NCBI GenBank assembly: GCA_965249615.1
Contig: CBDFMI010000004.1
Location: 124,001 to 188,000, forward strand
Reading direction: 5' to 3'
DNA: 64,000 nucleotides
Source of the DNA: G963555815 sp965249615 [NCBI: bacterium]
GTDB taxonomy: Bacteria; UBA8248; JACPRG01
The position numbers were made by a program, and so were the translations under genes. This document shows positions 16,722 through 26,203 of this stretch, piece by piece. How positions within the stretch are numbered: position 1 is the first letter of the stretch; each line of letters opens with the position of its first letter. The notes beneath the pieces are model-generated. The model was not told the DNA's origin and did not search any database. It saw only the letters and a list, made by a program, of their open reading frames with translations.

Positions 16722-17705
16722 ATGGTTGACTTTGGTCCCATCTTAGACCGGTTCGCCAGTGCACGGGTCATGGTGGTTGGGGACCTGATGGCGGACAAAT
16801 ACGTCTGGGCCGACGACCAGGGGTCCATACGGGGCGCGACGGAGGTCTTGAAGGTCAGGCGGGAGGATTACGCCCTGGGTGGGGCGGCCAACGTTGCCAA
16901 CAACCTTCGAGCCATGGGGTCTGAGGTTTTCCTTTGCGGTATTGTGGGTTACGACGACGCCGCCCACTGGTTTCGCAGGGGCTGCCACGAGGCGGGGATT
17001 GATACCAGCGGCATCTTCCCCGTTAACGATCGGCCAACGACCCTGAAGATCCGGGTCATGACCGGGGAACGACCTGCTCCCCTCTTTCGCGTCGATTATG
17101 AGCGAGCGGACGCGGCCGACGCCTCGGAGCTGGCCTCGATGCTAACTTACGTGGAGAACTATCTGCCCATGGTGGACGCCCTCATCCTGTCCGACTTTGA
17201 CAGGGGAATCTTCGCCTCGACGGACTTTACCCTGGGCCTGATGGAGCGAGCCTCCCATCACCAGAAGATTACCGTCATCGAGCCGAAAGGCCCGCGGCTC
17301 GACTCCTGCAAGGGGGCTCATCTGGTCATCCTGGGCGACATCGAGGCTGAGGACTTTTGCCAGCGCGCCTTTCAACCGGCCCCCGCGAAGTGGGAGGCCC
17401 TTGGCGACCGCTTGAGGGAAACCCTGGGCTGTGAGGCCTTGGCGGTCCTTCGCTCGGAGGAGGAACTCTGGTACCACTACCGGGAAGGGGAAACGGGTCG
17501 CCATGTCGTCGAGACCGTCGATCGCCGAATGGTGCGGGACGCAACGGGTGTGAAGGATACCATCACGAGCGCCCTCGCTTTGAGCCTCATCGCCGGGGCC
17601 GATCCTCCGGCGGCGGCCCGCCTTGCCCTGAAGGTGGCAGAGAAAGTAGTCAGCAGGATCGGAACCGCCACCGTTTCTCTGGCGGAACTCAGGCGAACGC
17701 TCTGA
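16722..17705 (+). CDS. PfkB-family kinase, RfaE/HldE-like
   Basis: 327 residues of ribokinase fold. VMVVGDLMADKYVWADDQGSI and VLKVRREDYALGGAANVANNL are close to the D-glycero-beta-D-manno-heptose-7-phosphate kinase domain of HldE (RfaE). The C-terminal catalytic GAGD motif is replaced by DATGVKDTITSALALSL, so Gly/Asp placement differs (TGVKD). The cytidylyltransferase half of HldE is absent. It is likely a sugar kinase for heptose or a related surface sugar. The ATG has AGGGAAGGG upstream. Confidence 0.78.
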   Translation: MVDFGPILDRFASARVMVVGDLMADKYVWADDQGSIRGATEVLKVRREDYALGGAANVANNLRAMGSEVFLCGIVGYDDAAHWFRRGCHEAGIDTSGIFPVNDRPTTLKIRVMTGERPAPLFRVDYERADAADASELASMLTYVENYLPMVDALILSDFDRGIFASTDFTLGLMERASHHQKITVIEPKGPRLDSCKGAHLVILGDIEAEDFCQRAFQPAPAKWEALGDRLRETLGCEALAVLRSEEELWYHYREGETGRHVVETVDRRMVRDATGVKDTITSALALSLIAGADPPAAARLALKVAEKVVSRIGTATVSLAELRRTL

Positions 17706-17804
17706 GCGGCGGAACTTCCCTGATGAGCCCTCTGACGTGAAGGCGGTCCTCGGGATTGGAGTCCTTCCTTACATGCGATCTCCCTTTGAGTCGCCCGACT
17801 GCCT

Positions 17805-18701
17805 ATGAAACCCAGTGAAGAGACCCTGAGATCTCTGGAAGCCCATGCCATTGAGATGGCCCGGGGGGCAGGAGATCTCCTGGCCGCCCGTTTCGGCAAA
17901 GACCTCAGGGTAGAATTCAAGGACCGAAAAAAAAAGAGGGACCCTTTGACAGACGCTGATCAGGAGAGCCAGGCCTATCTTCAGGGGGCCATTGAGAAGA
18001 ATTTTCCTGGACATGGGATTCTGGGCGAGGAGGCCCTTGAGGTTCAGGGAAAAGACAGTGAGTTCCTTTGGGTATTGGACCCTTTAGACGGGACGACCAA
18101 CTTTCTTCGAAGGCTTCCGATCTATGGGGTCTCGGTGGGCGTCCTTCACGCGGGCCGGCCCGTTGTGGCCGCCATCGCCCTTCCCGGCCAAGGGGGCCGA
18201 CCGACCGAGGTCTTTCACGCCCGGGCCGCTGGGGGAGCCTTTTTAGACGGTCGCCCCATCCATGTGAATGAGGTCAAGCGACCGGCCCCTACGCAGCTCG
18301 TCTGTCTTCCAGGCCGCTACGGCTCCATGTTCCGATTCGTTGGAGACCTCAGGAGACGTCCGGGCGAGGTCCGAGGGACAGGCAGCATCGCCTTTGAACT
18401 CGTACACGCGGCCCTGGGGACCTTCCAGTACGCCATCTTTGTTATTCCTAAGATATGGGATGTGGCGGCAGGTGTCCTTCTAGTCAAGGAGGCGGGCGGA
18501 GAGACCTTGATGCGTCGCGAGGCGGGAACAGCCTGGCGTCCCTTTGAGCGCTTCGGGCCAGATGACCTCACAGCCCCTTGGACTCTGGAGGGGCTGCGCA
18601 AGTGGCGAGCCTCCTTGATCGTGGGAAACCGGGACGTGGTGCGTTTCGTCGCGGCCCATATCCGTCGTCCCTTTCGTTTGAGAATCCGCCGTCCCCGTTG
18701 A
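17805..18701 (+). CDS. Inositol monophosphatase family protein
   Basis: 298 residues of the Mg-dependent, Li-sensitive phosphatase family. Metal-binding motifs are GEEAL (near residue 71), WVLDPLDGTTNFLRRLPIYGVSVGV (the D-x-x-D-G-T/S signature) and the C-terminal IWDVAAGVLLVKEAGG (motif B). Members dephosphorylate inositol-1-phosphate, fructose-1,6-bisphosphate or 3'-phosphoadenosine compounds. An inositol-3-phosphate synthase gene in this window (31.3-32.5 kb) makes myo-inositol phosphate a plausible substrate. Confidence 0.88.
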   Translation: MKPSEETLRSLEAHAIEMARGAGDLLAARFGKDLRVEFKDRKKKRDPLTDADQESQAYLQGAIEKNFPGHGILGEEALEVQGKDSEFLWVLDPLDGTTNFLRRLPIYGVSVGVLHAGRPVVAAIALPGQGGRPTEVFHARAAGGAFLDGRPIHVNEVKRPAPTQLVCLPGRYGSMFRFVGDLRRRPGEVRGTGSIAFELVHAALGTFQYAIFVIPKIWDVAAGVLLVKEAGGETLMRREAGTAWRPFERFGPDDLTAPWTLEGLRKWRASLIVGNRDVVRFVAAHIRRPFRLRIRRPR

Positions 18702-18759
18702 TAGTCAAGGTCAGGCCCGCTCTCTTCTGCTGTACAACCCGGCGAGGATCTCCAGGGGC

Positions 18760-19527
18760 TCAGTAGGGGGGCCAGGGGATGGCGTGGTGTGTCGGGGGGA
18801 GGGGATAGACGGGAGAGGCCAAGAGGCGGTCCAGCCGCTCCCCGAGGGCATTCATCGCGCTTTCCTCAAGAAGGGCCAAAAGGGCCCGGCGAAGGTCGCT
18901 CTCCTCGTCCAGTCGTCTTCGGAAGGTTTTTAGGTCGGAAAGAAGACCTCCCGAGATGGGCTGGCCTCGGAAGTCCCAGAGGATGGTCCTGAGCTTTGGT
19001 TCAGTGTGGAAGGTGAGGCCATGGTCAATGGCCCACACCCGCGCGTCCTGTGCCCGAAAGCAGTGGCCCGCCTTTCTGTCCGCATTATTGACAAGGGCAT
19101 CGAAGAGGGCGATCTGGCGCAGGGCATCACCGTGCTCGCGCTGAAGGGCGGCGTAGTCGCACTCGGAATCTGGCGCGATGTAGAGCTGAAGTGAGCCCAC
19201 ACCGTGGGGGCCCGTGCGGATCACAGTCGGCGGAACCAGGTGCCAGCCCAGGGTCTCGCTGACGAGGAAGGCGGCGAGCTCCCGCTTGTAGAGGGTTCCT
19301 GCCGGAAAATCCCAAAGGGGTGCTTCTCCCTCTCCTGGTTTGTAGATGGCGAGAAGAGACAGACCGTCCCCCGCTGTCAAAGGGACAGCGAAGGTGTAAT
19401 TGGACGCCCAGGGGACGAGCTGGAGGTCGCCCATCTGACCTTTCTGGAGGAGGTCCAGGGCCTCAGAGAGAGAGAGGGCCAGGCGGCTCTCGGCAGAGTT
19501 CTCCTTTTCCTTTCGTGGCTGTTTCAA
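18760..19527 (-). CDS. SCO1664-type protein, PI3/PI4-kinase-like fold
   Basis: 255 residues resembling the SCO1664 family, which has a phosphatidylinositol 3-/4-kinase-like (HipA-like) catalytic core. Visible elements are a Gly/Ala-rich N-lobe with LAIYKPGEGEAPLWDFPAGTLYKRE, then ALFDALVNNADRKAGHCF (catalytic-loop-like N-N-x-D-R-K) and VWAIDHGLTFH (metal-binding Asp in the DFG-like position). It could phosphorylate a lipid or protein. In Actinobacteria this family is commonly next to DUF3090, as here. The function is unknown experimentally to my knowledge. Confidence 0.72.
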   Translation of the reverse strand: MKQPRKEKENSAESRLALSLSEALDLLQKGQMGDLQLVPWASNYTFAVPLTAGDGLSLLAIYKPGEGEAPLWDFPAGTLYKRELAAFLVSETLGWHLVPPTVIRTGPHGVGSLQLYIAPDSECDYAALQREHGDALRQIALFDALVNNADRKAGHCFRAQDARVWAIDHGLTFHTEPKLRTILWDFRGQPISGGLLSDLKTFRRRLDEESDLRRALLALLEESAMNALGERLDRLLASPVYPLPPTHHAIPWPPY

Positions 19528-19614
19528 TCCAAATGGTCTCTGAGAATAGGTGGGAGTCTCTTGCAGAGCCGCGAGACATCCGGCCTTTCACGTTTCCAGT
19601 GGTGTGGTTCCCTT

Positions 19615-20175
19615 TCAGGGTTCTTTGCCCGTCTCCTGGGTCAGGGTTTGGCCATTTGAACGGGGACAGAAGTGGCCTTGGGGATCAATGGGGTTTTGAC
19701 AGAGGGGACATATCGGACGACCTGCCGCACACACCGTCAAAGCATCCTCAGCCAGCACCTCCAATTGTGCCCGACGGGCCTGGAAACTCAGGGTGGGAAG
19801 GATCTCAAGGCCCTCTTCTTCCGACTCTTCCTGCTCCTCAGGGATGACATCAATGTCGTGAATGAAGAAGATGAATCGGCCTCTTTCCTCGTCATGGTCC
19901 ATCCCGAGACGGCCGATCTTGAACTCCAGGGTCTGATACTCGGGGGGATCAGCAAAAGCCTCCAAGTCGGCCTCCGCGTCCTTTTCGAGGGGAGTGGTCC
20001 TCAGGATTCGACGGATGGCAAGGGAGAGGCCGTAGAGCTGTTCCTTCTCGATCCAAAGACAGGCGCCCCCCTTTCGGGCATCTACGAGGAGGCGAAAAAT
20101 CCGCTTCCCCGGCGCGCCGATGGCCTCGGCCTTGAAGGCGTTAACGTCGCCGAGCTCATGGTGACTCTCTTCCAT
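19615..20175 (-). CDS. DUF3090 family protein with C-terminal zinc-ribbon motif
   Basis: 186 residues, beta-rich, matching DUF3090: FRLLVDARKGGACLWIEKEQLYGLSLAI near the N-terminus, FKIGRLGMDHDEERGRF in the middle, and a C-terminal GRPICPLCQNPIDPQGHFC with the CxxC...C spacing of a zinc site. An acidic run (EEQEESEEEG) precedes it. It is upstream of the SCO1664-type gene on the same strand, and the pair probably forms one operon from the promoter at 20206-20234. Function unknown. Confidence 0.8.
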   Translation of the reverse strand: MEESHHELGDVNAFKAEAIGAPGKRIFRLLVDARKGGACLWIEKEQLYGLSLAIRRILRTTPLEKDAEADLEAFADPPEYQTLEFKIGRLGMDHDEERGRFIFFIHDIDVIPEEQEESEEEGLEILPTLSFQARRAQLEVLAEDALTVCAAGRPICPLCQNPIDPQGHFCPRSNGQTLTQETGKEP

Positions 20176-20205
20176 GAAAAATGACCCTCTTGTGCAAACC
20201 CATAC

Positions 20206-20234
20206 TTTATAACGCAGGATGTGGATATTGTAAA
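20206..20234 (-). promoter_or_regulatory. Promoter of the DUF3090/SCO1664-type operon
   Basis: Minus-strand TTTACA (20229-20234), 17-bp spacer, TATAAA (20206-20211), each five of six from consensus, about 30 bp before the DUF3090 start. Confidence 0.65.
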
Positions 20235-20357
20235 TCCTGAGCGTCTATTTGAAAGCCTTCCCAATCTCACGTCCAGAGGGTATCCTCTTCGGCGATATTT
20301 TCTGCCGGGGCGGGTCCAGAGGGACTCCCGACCTCGGGGTCCGGAGAAAGGGGGGGT

Positions 20358-22103
20358 ATGGGGAAACCCTGCGATATTCTAGGGCTTATCTGCTACGGCC
20401 AGCATGACTCCTCTGCAACCCTGGTCCGGGACGGCCGGATCCTCGCCGCGGCTGAGGAGGAACGATTCACCCGCAAGAAGCTGGATAACTCATTCCCAGA
20501 AGAGGCGATCGCCTTTTGCCTGGAGAAAGGCGGGATCGACGTTCAGGATTTAACGGCCGTCGCCCTCGGCTGGGACCCTCGAGCCCACCGTCTGAATAAG
20601 ACCCTTTATCTCCTGCGAAACTTTCCCCTCTCTGTTTTCCTCGTGGCCCGCTCAGGAAAGCGCCAGTGGCGGATCTTTCGGATGGCCTCCCACTTTGCGG
20701 AGCGGACCCAATATCGAGGCCCCATCTACCCAATCCGTCACCACCTGACGCATGCCGCCAGCGCCTTCTTCCCCTCCCCCTTCGAGGAGGCCGCCATCCT
20801 CACGGTGGACGGGGTGGGCGAGTGGGAGACCCTTTGGATGGGGTCGGGCCACGGCCTTTCTATCAAAGAGACCACCTCCGTGGGATGGCCCCATACCCTC
20901 GGGGGGCTCTACGCGGCCGTGACCCAGCATCTAGGGTTTGAGATGTTCGCAGACGAGTACAAGGTGATGGGACTGGCCGCCTACGGCCGGCCAGTATATC
21001 TCGACCGCTTCCGAGAGATGATCGTCCTCACCGAGGATGGCTTCCGAATCGATCCAAGCTACTTTGCCTACTTTGTGGGACGGAGGATATGGGCCATGGG
21101 GCTCATGATCTGCTCTGGAAAGTTCCACAGGGCACTCGGGCCGCCGCGTGCCGTTGAGGATCCTGTGGAAGAGCGCCACGCCGACCTTGCTGCTTCTCTC
21201 CAGGCCCGGACCGAGGAGGTCCTGGTTCATTTCGCCCGGGAGGCCGTCAGGCGGTCCGGGCTCCGGAATCTGTGCCTGGCAGGGGGGGTGATGCTGAACT
21301 CGGTGGCGGTGGGGAAGATCATGGAGTCGGGGGTTGCCGACGCCGTATTCGTGCCCCCCTGCGCCGGGGACGCTGGGGCCTCCCTCGGGGCCGCCCTTCA
21401 TGTCTCCCACGTGATGCTGGGCGTCGAGCGGGCGGAGGCGCTTCAGGACGCACGCCTCGGACCGGAGTGGGGAGAGGAGGATATACGGAGGGCTGTCGAG
21501 AGGGCTCCCCTTCGATGGACGCAGGAGGATGATCCTGTCGCCTCGACGGTGGAGGCCCTGGAGGCGGGCCAGATCATAGGCTGGTTTCAGGGCCGGACAG
21601 AGTTCGGACCGAGGGCCCTTGGGGCCAGAAGTATCCTGGCCGATCCCCGAAGGGACAACATGAAGGACCTCGTCAACGTCAAGGTGAAGTTCCGAGAACC
21701 TTTTCGGCCCTTTGCCCCCGCAATTCCGGAAGAGCGGTTTTCGGATTTCTTCTTGGGGGCGCCACCCTCCCCATTCATGACGCAGGTGTATCAGGTGAGG
21801 GAGGACAAGCGGAACCTGATACCGGCCGTGACCCACATCGACGGGACAGCCCGGGTCCAGACCGTCCGGCGGGACGTGGACCCTCTCTTCTGGAGGCTGC
21901 TTGAGGCCTTTGGGGATCGAACGGGAGTTCCTATTCTTTTGAATACCTCCTTCAACGTGAAGGGCGAGCCCATCGTCAACAACCCGACGGACGCCGTCAA
22001 CTGCTTCCTCAAGGCGGGTCTCGACCTTCTGGTCATGGGTCGCTTTTTGGCTAGAAAGAGGCTGGCTGAGGGCGTCTTCGAAGAGGAGACTGCTCCTTCC
22101 TAG
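20358..22103 (+). CDS. Carbamoyltransferase, NodU/CmcH family
   Basis: 581 residues. The N-terminal Kae1-like part has GQHDSSATLVRDGRILAAAEEERFTRKK and HHLTHAASAFFPSPFEEAAILTVDG (carbamoyl-phosphate and metal site). The C-terminal YrdC-like part has WFQGRTEFGPRALGARSILADPR, which is diagnostic. These enzymes move a carbamoyl group from carbamoyl phosphate, via carbamoyl-AMP, to a hydroxyl on a sugar or antibiotic. Placement at the start of a surface-glycan region suggests a carbamoylated polysaccharide sugar. ATG follows GGAGAAAGG. Confidence 0.93.
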   Translation: MGKPCDILGLICYGQHDSSATLVRDGRILAAAEEERFTRKKLDNSFPEEAIAFCLEKGGIDVQDLTAVALGWDPRAHRLNKTLYLLRNFPLSVFLVARSGKRQWRIFRMASHFAERTQYRGPIYPIRHHLTHAASAFFPSPFEEAAILTVDGVGEWETLWMGSGHGLSIKETTSVGWPHTLGGLYAAVTQHLGFEMFADEYKVMGLAAYGRPVYLDRFREMIVLTEDGFRIDPSYFAYFVGRRIWAMGLMICSGKFHRALGPPRAVEDPVEERHADLAASLQARTEEVLVHFAREAVRRSGLRNLCLAGGVMLNSVAVGKIMESGVADAVFVPPCAGDAGASLGAALHVSHVMLGVERAEALQDARLGPEWGEEDIRRAVERAPLRWTQEDDPVASTVEALEAGQIIGWFQGRTEFGPRALGARSILADPRRDNMKDLVNVKVKFREPFRPFAPAIPEERFSDFFLGAPPSPFMTQVYQVREDKRNLIPAVTHIDGTARVQTVRRDVDPLFWRLLEAFGDRTGVPILLNTSFNVKGEPIVNNPTDAVNCFLKAGLDLLVMGRFLARKRLAEGVFEEETAPS

Positions 22104-22288
22104 CCTTCTTTCGCGGCATGAAAGCAGGCGGATCGAGTCCAACCGTTACGACGACCCTCTTGTCTTTCCAGAACCCCATCCAATCCCATCCTGAAAAAAG
22201 CTTCGAAGATCAACCGAAGTACTATGCTTCTCAGTCAGAGGGAACTCAGATCCGTCTCGGGGAGGTGGGCTAGGTCGTCTTTTTAGAG

Positions 22289-22294
22289 TACAAT
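22289..22294 (+). promoter_or_regulatory. Candidate -10 element upstream of the reductase gene
   Basis: TACAAT matches the -10 consensus at five of six positions. No good -35 is visible 16-18 bp upstream, so this is tentative. Confidence 0.3.
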
Positions 22295-22389
22295 TCATGA
22301 GGACAAAGGAAGGCGATCCTGGGAGAGAAAGAGAAATTCACCCTCAGGATGGTCCCAGGAAGGCCCTTTTTCCGCGGCGGAATGGCTTC

Positions 22390-23419
22390 TTGAAGCAGCG
22401 CGTCCTCCTCACCGGTATTAGTGGCTTCGCCGGAGGTCATCTGGCTGAGTATGCGGCTGGGCTCCCGGATGTGGAGCTCTACGGGATGGTGCGCTGGCGA
22501 AGCCAAACGAGTCACCTATGTCATCTCGGCGAGCGGTTGACGCTCATCGAGGGGGGTGTGACGGATCAGTCCTCGGTCCTGCGTGTGATGCAGTCCGTGA
22601 AACCCCATCGAATCTTCCACCTAGCGGCCCAAAGCTATGTCCCGGCTTCCTGGAATGCCCCCGAGGAATCCTTGACGACGAACGTCCTGGGGACCGTCCA
22701 CCTCCTTTGAAGCAGTCCGGCAGGTGGGGGGCGACCCCCTGATCCTCATCCCCGGTTCTAGTGAGGAATACGGCCTTGTCTATCCTGAAGAACTTCCTGT
22801 TCGGGAGGTCCAGCCCTTTCGTCCTCAGAGCCCCTACGCCGTGAGCAAGGTGACGCAAGACCTGTTGGGCTATCAATACTTCTGGAGTTATGGGCTGCGG
22901 ATCGTCCGGACCCGCGCCTTTAACCACACCGGCCCAAGGCAACGTGAGGTCTTCGCCGTATCCAACTTTGCCAAGCAAATCGTGGAGCGGGAGCAGGGGC
23001 TGCAAGGGGGAGCACTCCGGGTGGGCGACCTCCGGGCAGTCCGTGACTTCATGGATGTGGGTGATGCAGTGCGGGGCTACTGGCTCGCCCTGGAAAGGGG
23101 TGAGCCGGGGGAAGTCTACAATATTGCTTCAGGAAAGGGGTGTCTGATAGGAGACATCCTGTCTCAGCTTATGGCGGCCGGAAAAGTCCAGCTCGACCTG
23201 GAGGTGGACACCTCGCGGCTTCGCCCATCGGACGCGCCGAGGCTGGTCGGAGACGCGTCGAAGTTCAAGGCCCGGACAGGATGGGCGCCCGAAATTCCCT
23301 TCGAGAATACCTTGGCGAACCTCTTGGAATACTGGCGAGGTCAGCTCGCGGTCATGGGCAAGGGACATGAGACCGCGAAGCGGGCCGTCGCCAACCCTCC
23401 GACCTCCAAGAGTACCTGA
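22390..23419 (+). pseudogene. NAD-dependent nucleotide-sugar epimerase/reductase (GDP-6-deoxy-mannose reductase-like), frameshifted
   Basis: The first part (from a TTG at about 22390) reads VLLTGISGFAGGHLAEYA (NAD-binding), and IFHLAAQSYVPASW. It stops at TGA 22708-22710. The next frame continues with ILIPGSSEEYGLVY, SPYAVSKVTQD (catalytic Y-x-x-x-K) and RAFNHTGPRQ. Removing one T from the TTT at 22706-22708 restores one open frame of 342 residues, reading GTVHLLEAVRQVGG across the join. The family makes GDP-deoxyhexoses such as rhamnose for surface glycans. This is either a recent pseudogene or a sequence error. The start is uncertain: an ATG at 22297 is also in frame. Confidence 0.8.
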
Positions 23420-23517
23420 CGCCTTCCCGTCTGGGGGAGGAGGAGCCCGCTTCAGGGTGTCCTAAGGGCCCAGACAAGTTTTGTTTGTCCTCGACCAGAG
23501 GCGAAAAGTCAAAACTC

Positions 23518-24993
23518 ATGCAGAGCAGACGCGGCTTCCTCATCCTGGCAGTCCTCTTGGCGGCGGGCTTGTGGTGGATCTTCCCCCCCTCCCACCCCTT
23601 TCTCGTTGTCTTTCTCCTGTCGACTTTTGTCGTGGTCCTCCTTCAAAGGTTTGCCCCTTCTTCCGATTTCCCCTTCCTCCTGAAAATTTTTGTCGCCTCT
23701 CTTCTCCTTCGTGTTGCCTTTGCTGTCGCCGCCCATCAGGGACTTGGGGGAGGCCTCAGCCTTCCGGCCCTGGGCCCGGACGCCGAGCGCTACTCTGCCT
23801 GGGGGTGGTACATCTCCACGCTTCTAAAGGGCCACCAGCTTCAGCCTTTGTCCCCGGAGGCTTTTTGGAGCACCTTCCAGGACACCATCCCCTACGTCCT
23901 CCATCAGGACCTTGTGGAGATCGCCGGAGGCGATCGATTTCCTTCCTACTCGACCTACACGGTGGGCTGGTATCCCTATTTCCTGGGGGGACTCTACTAC
24001 TTGATCGGTCACTTCCCCATCCTCCCGAACCTTCTGAATACGCTGGTGGGAAGCCTTCTGGTCCTGGCCGCTTACGCTCTCGGCCGTGAGATTTTCAGTC
24101 CGAAGGTGGGCCGCCTCGCGGGCCTTCTCTGTGCCTTCTTTCCCTCTCTCATCCTGTGGTCCACCACGGGCCTGAAGGACCCTTATCTTGTGCTGTTGAC
24201 GGTCCTGGCCTGGTGGGGCCTCATCAAATGGATTCGAATCTGGAAGGTTCGCTGGATAGTGCTTTTTGCCGTTGGGGTTTTTGGGATGTGGGTGGTGAAG
24301 CCTGGGTTTGGGTTGCTCGCATTTTTCGCAGGGGGGGGATGGGGAGCGGTTTACCTCGTCAACTTGGCCGGCAGGAAGACGCGTGTTGCCCTGCTCGTTC
24401 TTCTCATCCTCGTCGCTGGTGCCTTCGTATGGCAGTCCTCCATCCCAAGGGACTTTTACGGCAAGATTACGCTGAAAGCGGCCAGGATCCAGTTCGAGAA
24501 TTACGTGGGCGGCGGCGAGACCTATACCACCTACCCTGTTTCCCCCCTTTCATCCCTAACGGATGAGGACTATCCTTCTAAACCCCACCCCCCCGGCACC
24601 TTTTTTGTCTCCCTCCTTCGCGGCTATATCTATTTCTTTCTCGCCCCCTTTCCGGGCCAGGGACATTCGCTGAAAGACTTATTTCTCTCCCTTCACATGG
24701 TCCTCGGATACCTCTTTCTTCTGCCGGGGGTGTTGGGGTATTTTCGTGCCTTTCGTTCAGACTGGCGGGCGAACCTCCCCATTGGCCTATACCTCCTTCT
24801 GGCCACCACCGTTATGGCTGCCATTGAGGGGAACTTCGGCACCCTCATCCGGCAGAGGGACTTCCTGATGCCGCTTTTGTTGATCTATGCCGCTGGAGGG
24901 CTGGCGTTTCTCACCCCTTTGGGGTCTCGACTCTGGGGGCGGAAGGGCGCCATTGCCAGAGGGTCTGAAGTCCCAGGGCCGCAAAGAGGATGA
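23518..24993 (+). CDS. Polytopic membrane protein, GT-C/GT39-like
   Basis: About 491 residues and roughly ten membrane helices. After the first helices there is an acidic extracytoplasmic loop (GPDAERYSAWGW) in the position of the GT-C catalytic D-x-[DE] motif. LLYAAGGLAFLTPL near the end is also typical of glycosyltransferase family 39-like proteins. It likely transfers a sugar from a polyprenyl-phosphate donor on the outer face of the membrane. The last 83 bp overlap the 3' end of the convergent GT39 gene. ATG at 23518 is used; an in-frame TTG lies at 23485. Confidence 0.68.
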   Translation: MQSRRGFLILAVLLAAGLWWIFPPSHPFLVVFLLSTFVVVLLQRFAPSSDFPFLLKIFVASLLLRVAFAVAAHQGLGGGLSLPALGPDAERYSAWGWYISTLLKGHQLQPLSPEAFWSTFQDTIPYVLHQDLVEIAGGDRFPSYSTYTVGWYPYFLGGLYYLIGHFPILPNLLNTLVGSLLVLAAYALGREIFSPKVGRLAGLLCAFFPSLILWSTTGLKDPYLVLLTVLAWWGLIKWIRIWKVRWIVLFAVGVFGMWVVKPGFGLLAFFAGGGWGAVYLVNLAGRKTRVALLVLLILVAGAFVWQSSIPRDFYGKITLKAARIQFENYVGGGETYTTYPVSPLSSLTDEDYPSKPHPPGTFFVSLLRGYIYFFLAPFPGQGHSLKDLFLSLHMVLGYLFLLPGVLGYFRAFRSDWRANLPIGLYLLLATTVMAAIEGNFGTLIRQRDFLMPLLLIYAAGGLAFLTPLGSRLWGRKGAIARGSEVPGPQRG

Positions 24994-26140
24994 GGGGGGT
25001 CATGGCTTGCACTCTCACCCTCACGAGGGCGTAGAAGACCAGGGGGACGAGAAACCAGAAGCCGAGGAAGATGAAGAGGAGGATCGATCCCTCCCAATTT
25101 TGGCGAGCCCGAGGGAGGCCCAGGAAGGCCAGGAACATCAGGAGAATATAGGGGACCCCCAAGACGATCCAGTTCCTGAGTGAGGACCCGCCCCAGGTGG
25201 GCCTCCAAAAGTTGACGAGCTTTCCCGGCAGGACGGCAAAGAATCGCCCCGGGTGCTCTCTGACGTACTCAAAGAAGGCCCTGTAGTAGAGGGCGTCTTT
25301 TTTTGTCTCTGAGATGCCCGCAGGGACGGGATAGGGGAGGGGGGCAACCTGCCAGGAATCGTGGTATCCGTCGTTTCCCCCACGGGAGAGGGGATTCGTC
25401 CCGGCCCAGAGGGCCTCCCCCGTCCGGGGGACGCCCACGAGGAAATTTCCTTGAAGTTTGAGGTTGTGAAGGGCCCAAGGCAGGAGCATCAGGACCACCA
25501 CGCCGGTGGCGAGGGAGACCCCTACCGTGGTCCGGCGGAGCTTTCGTCTTCCCATCCAGAAGAGATAGGGGATCATCAGGAGGGCAAGGGTGAGGTAGCC
25601 CGGACGGATCAAGACCGCCCCCCCGGAGAAAAGGCCCGCCCAGAAAAAATCCCAGGGTTTTCCGTCTCCCGCACGATAGATGAAGAGGAGGCTGAGGCTC
25701 GCTAAAAGGACCGTGATCGTCTCTGTCAGGAAGATGGGTACGAAGAAGAGATAGAAGGGATACAGGGCGGCCATGAAGCCCGCCGTGACCCCCACCCCGT
25801 TTCCGAAGAGGCGCCGGCCCAGGAAAAAGAGGACGAGGGCGTTGGCCGCGTGGAGGAGGGACTGGATGAGTCCGACCCAAAGGGTGGATTCCCCGAAGAG
25901 CCCAAAGACCCCCGCGAGGAAGAGGGGATAGCCTGGCAGCCAACGGGAGGTGGAAACCCCGTCGATGAGATAGCCCTCCCCCCCCAGAAGGGAGCGGGCG
26001 AGGGCCATGTATTGTGTCGAGTCCGGCGTGATGAGGGCCACCCCCTCCCCGAAGCCGGAGAAGTTGGCGAGCGCGGTCCAGAGGACCGCCACCCCAAGGG
26101 CGACTCCGAAGATGACCCACTTCCGGTCAGCCGACGTCAC
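24911..26140 (-). CDS. Glycosyltransferase family 39 (ArnT/PMT-like) membrane protein
   Basis: 409 residues. After the first membrane helix comes ALITPDSTQYMALARSLLGG, a GT39-type first extracytoplasmic loop with the Asp, then WLPGYPLFLAGVFGLFGES (the R/S-x-P-G-Y-P block), and around nine more helices including VRVRVQAMTPLILFAALGL. Donors of this family are polyprenyl-phosphate sugars; acceptors are lipids or proteins. The start is a GTG at 26140 after GAGGAC. It is tail-to-tail with the preceding gene, with overlapping coding ends. Confidence 0.82.
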   Translation of the reverse strand: MTSADRKWVIFGVALGVAVLWTALANFSGFGEGVALITPDSTQYMALARSLLGGEGYLIDGVSTSRWLPGYPLFLAGVFGLFGESTLWVGLIQSLLHAANALVLFFLGRRLFGNGVGVTAGFMAALYPFYLFFVPIFLTETITVLLASLSLLFIYRAGDGKPWDFFWAGLFSGGAVLIRPGYLTLALLMIPYLFWMGRRKLRRTTVGVSLATGVVVLMLLPWALHNLKLQGNFLVGVPRTGEALWAGTNPLSRGGNDGYHDSWQVAPLPYPVPAGISETKKDALYYRAFFEYVREHPGRFFAVLPGKLVNFWRPTWGGSSLRNWIVLGVPYILLMFLAFLGLPRARQNWEGSILLFIFLGFWFLVPLVFYALVRVRVQAMTPLILFAALGLQTLWQWRPSAPRVETPKG

Positions 26141-26203
26141 GACCGTCCTCGCCTCCTCACGGAGTTTCCGGACTCGCTTTGCCTGTGTGCTTCGGGGACT
26201 TTC

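Noticed and set aside
20931-22142. 403-codon minus-strand frame opposite the carbamoyltransferase
   Set aside because: Antisense shadow; the plus-strand protein has all NodU/CmcH motifs.
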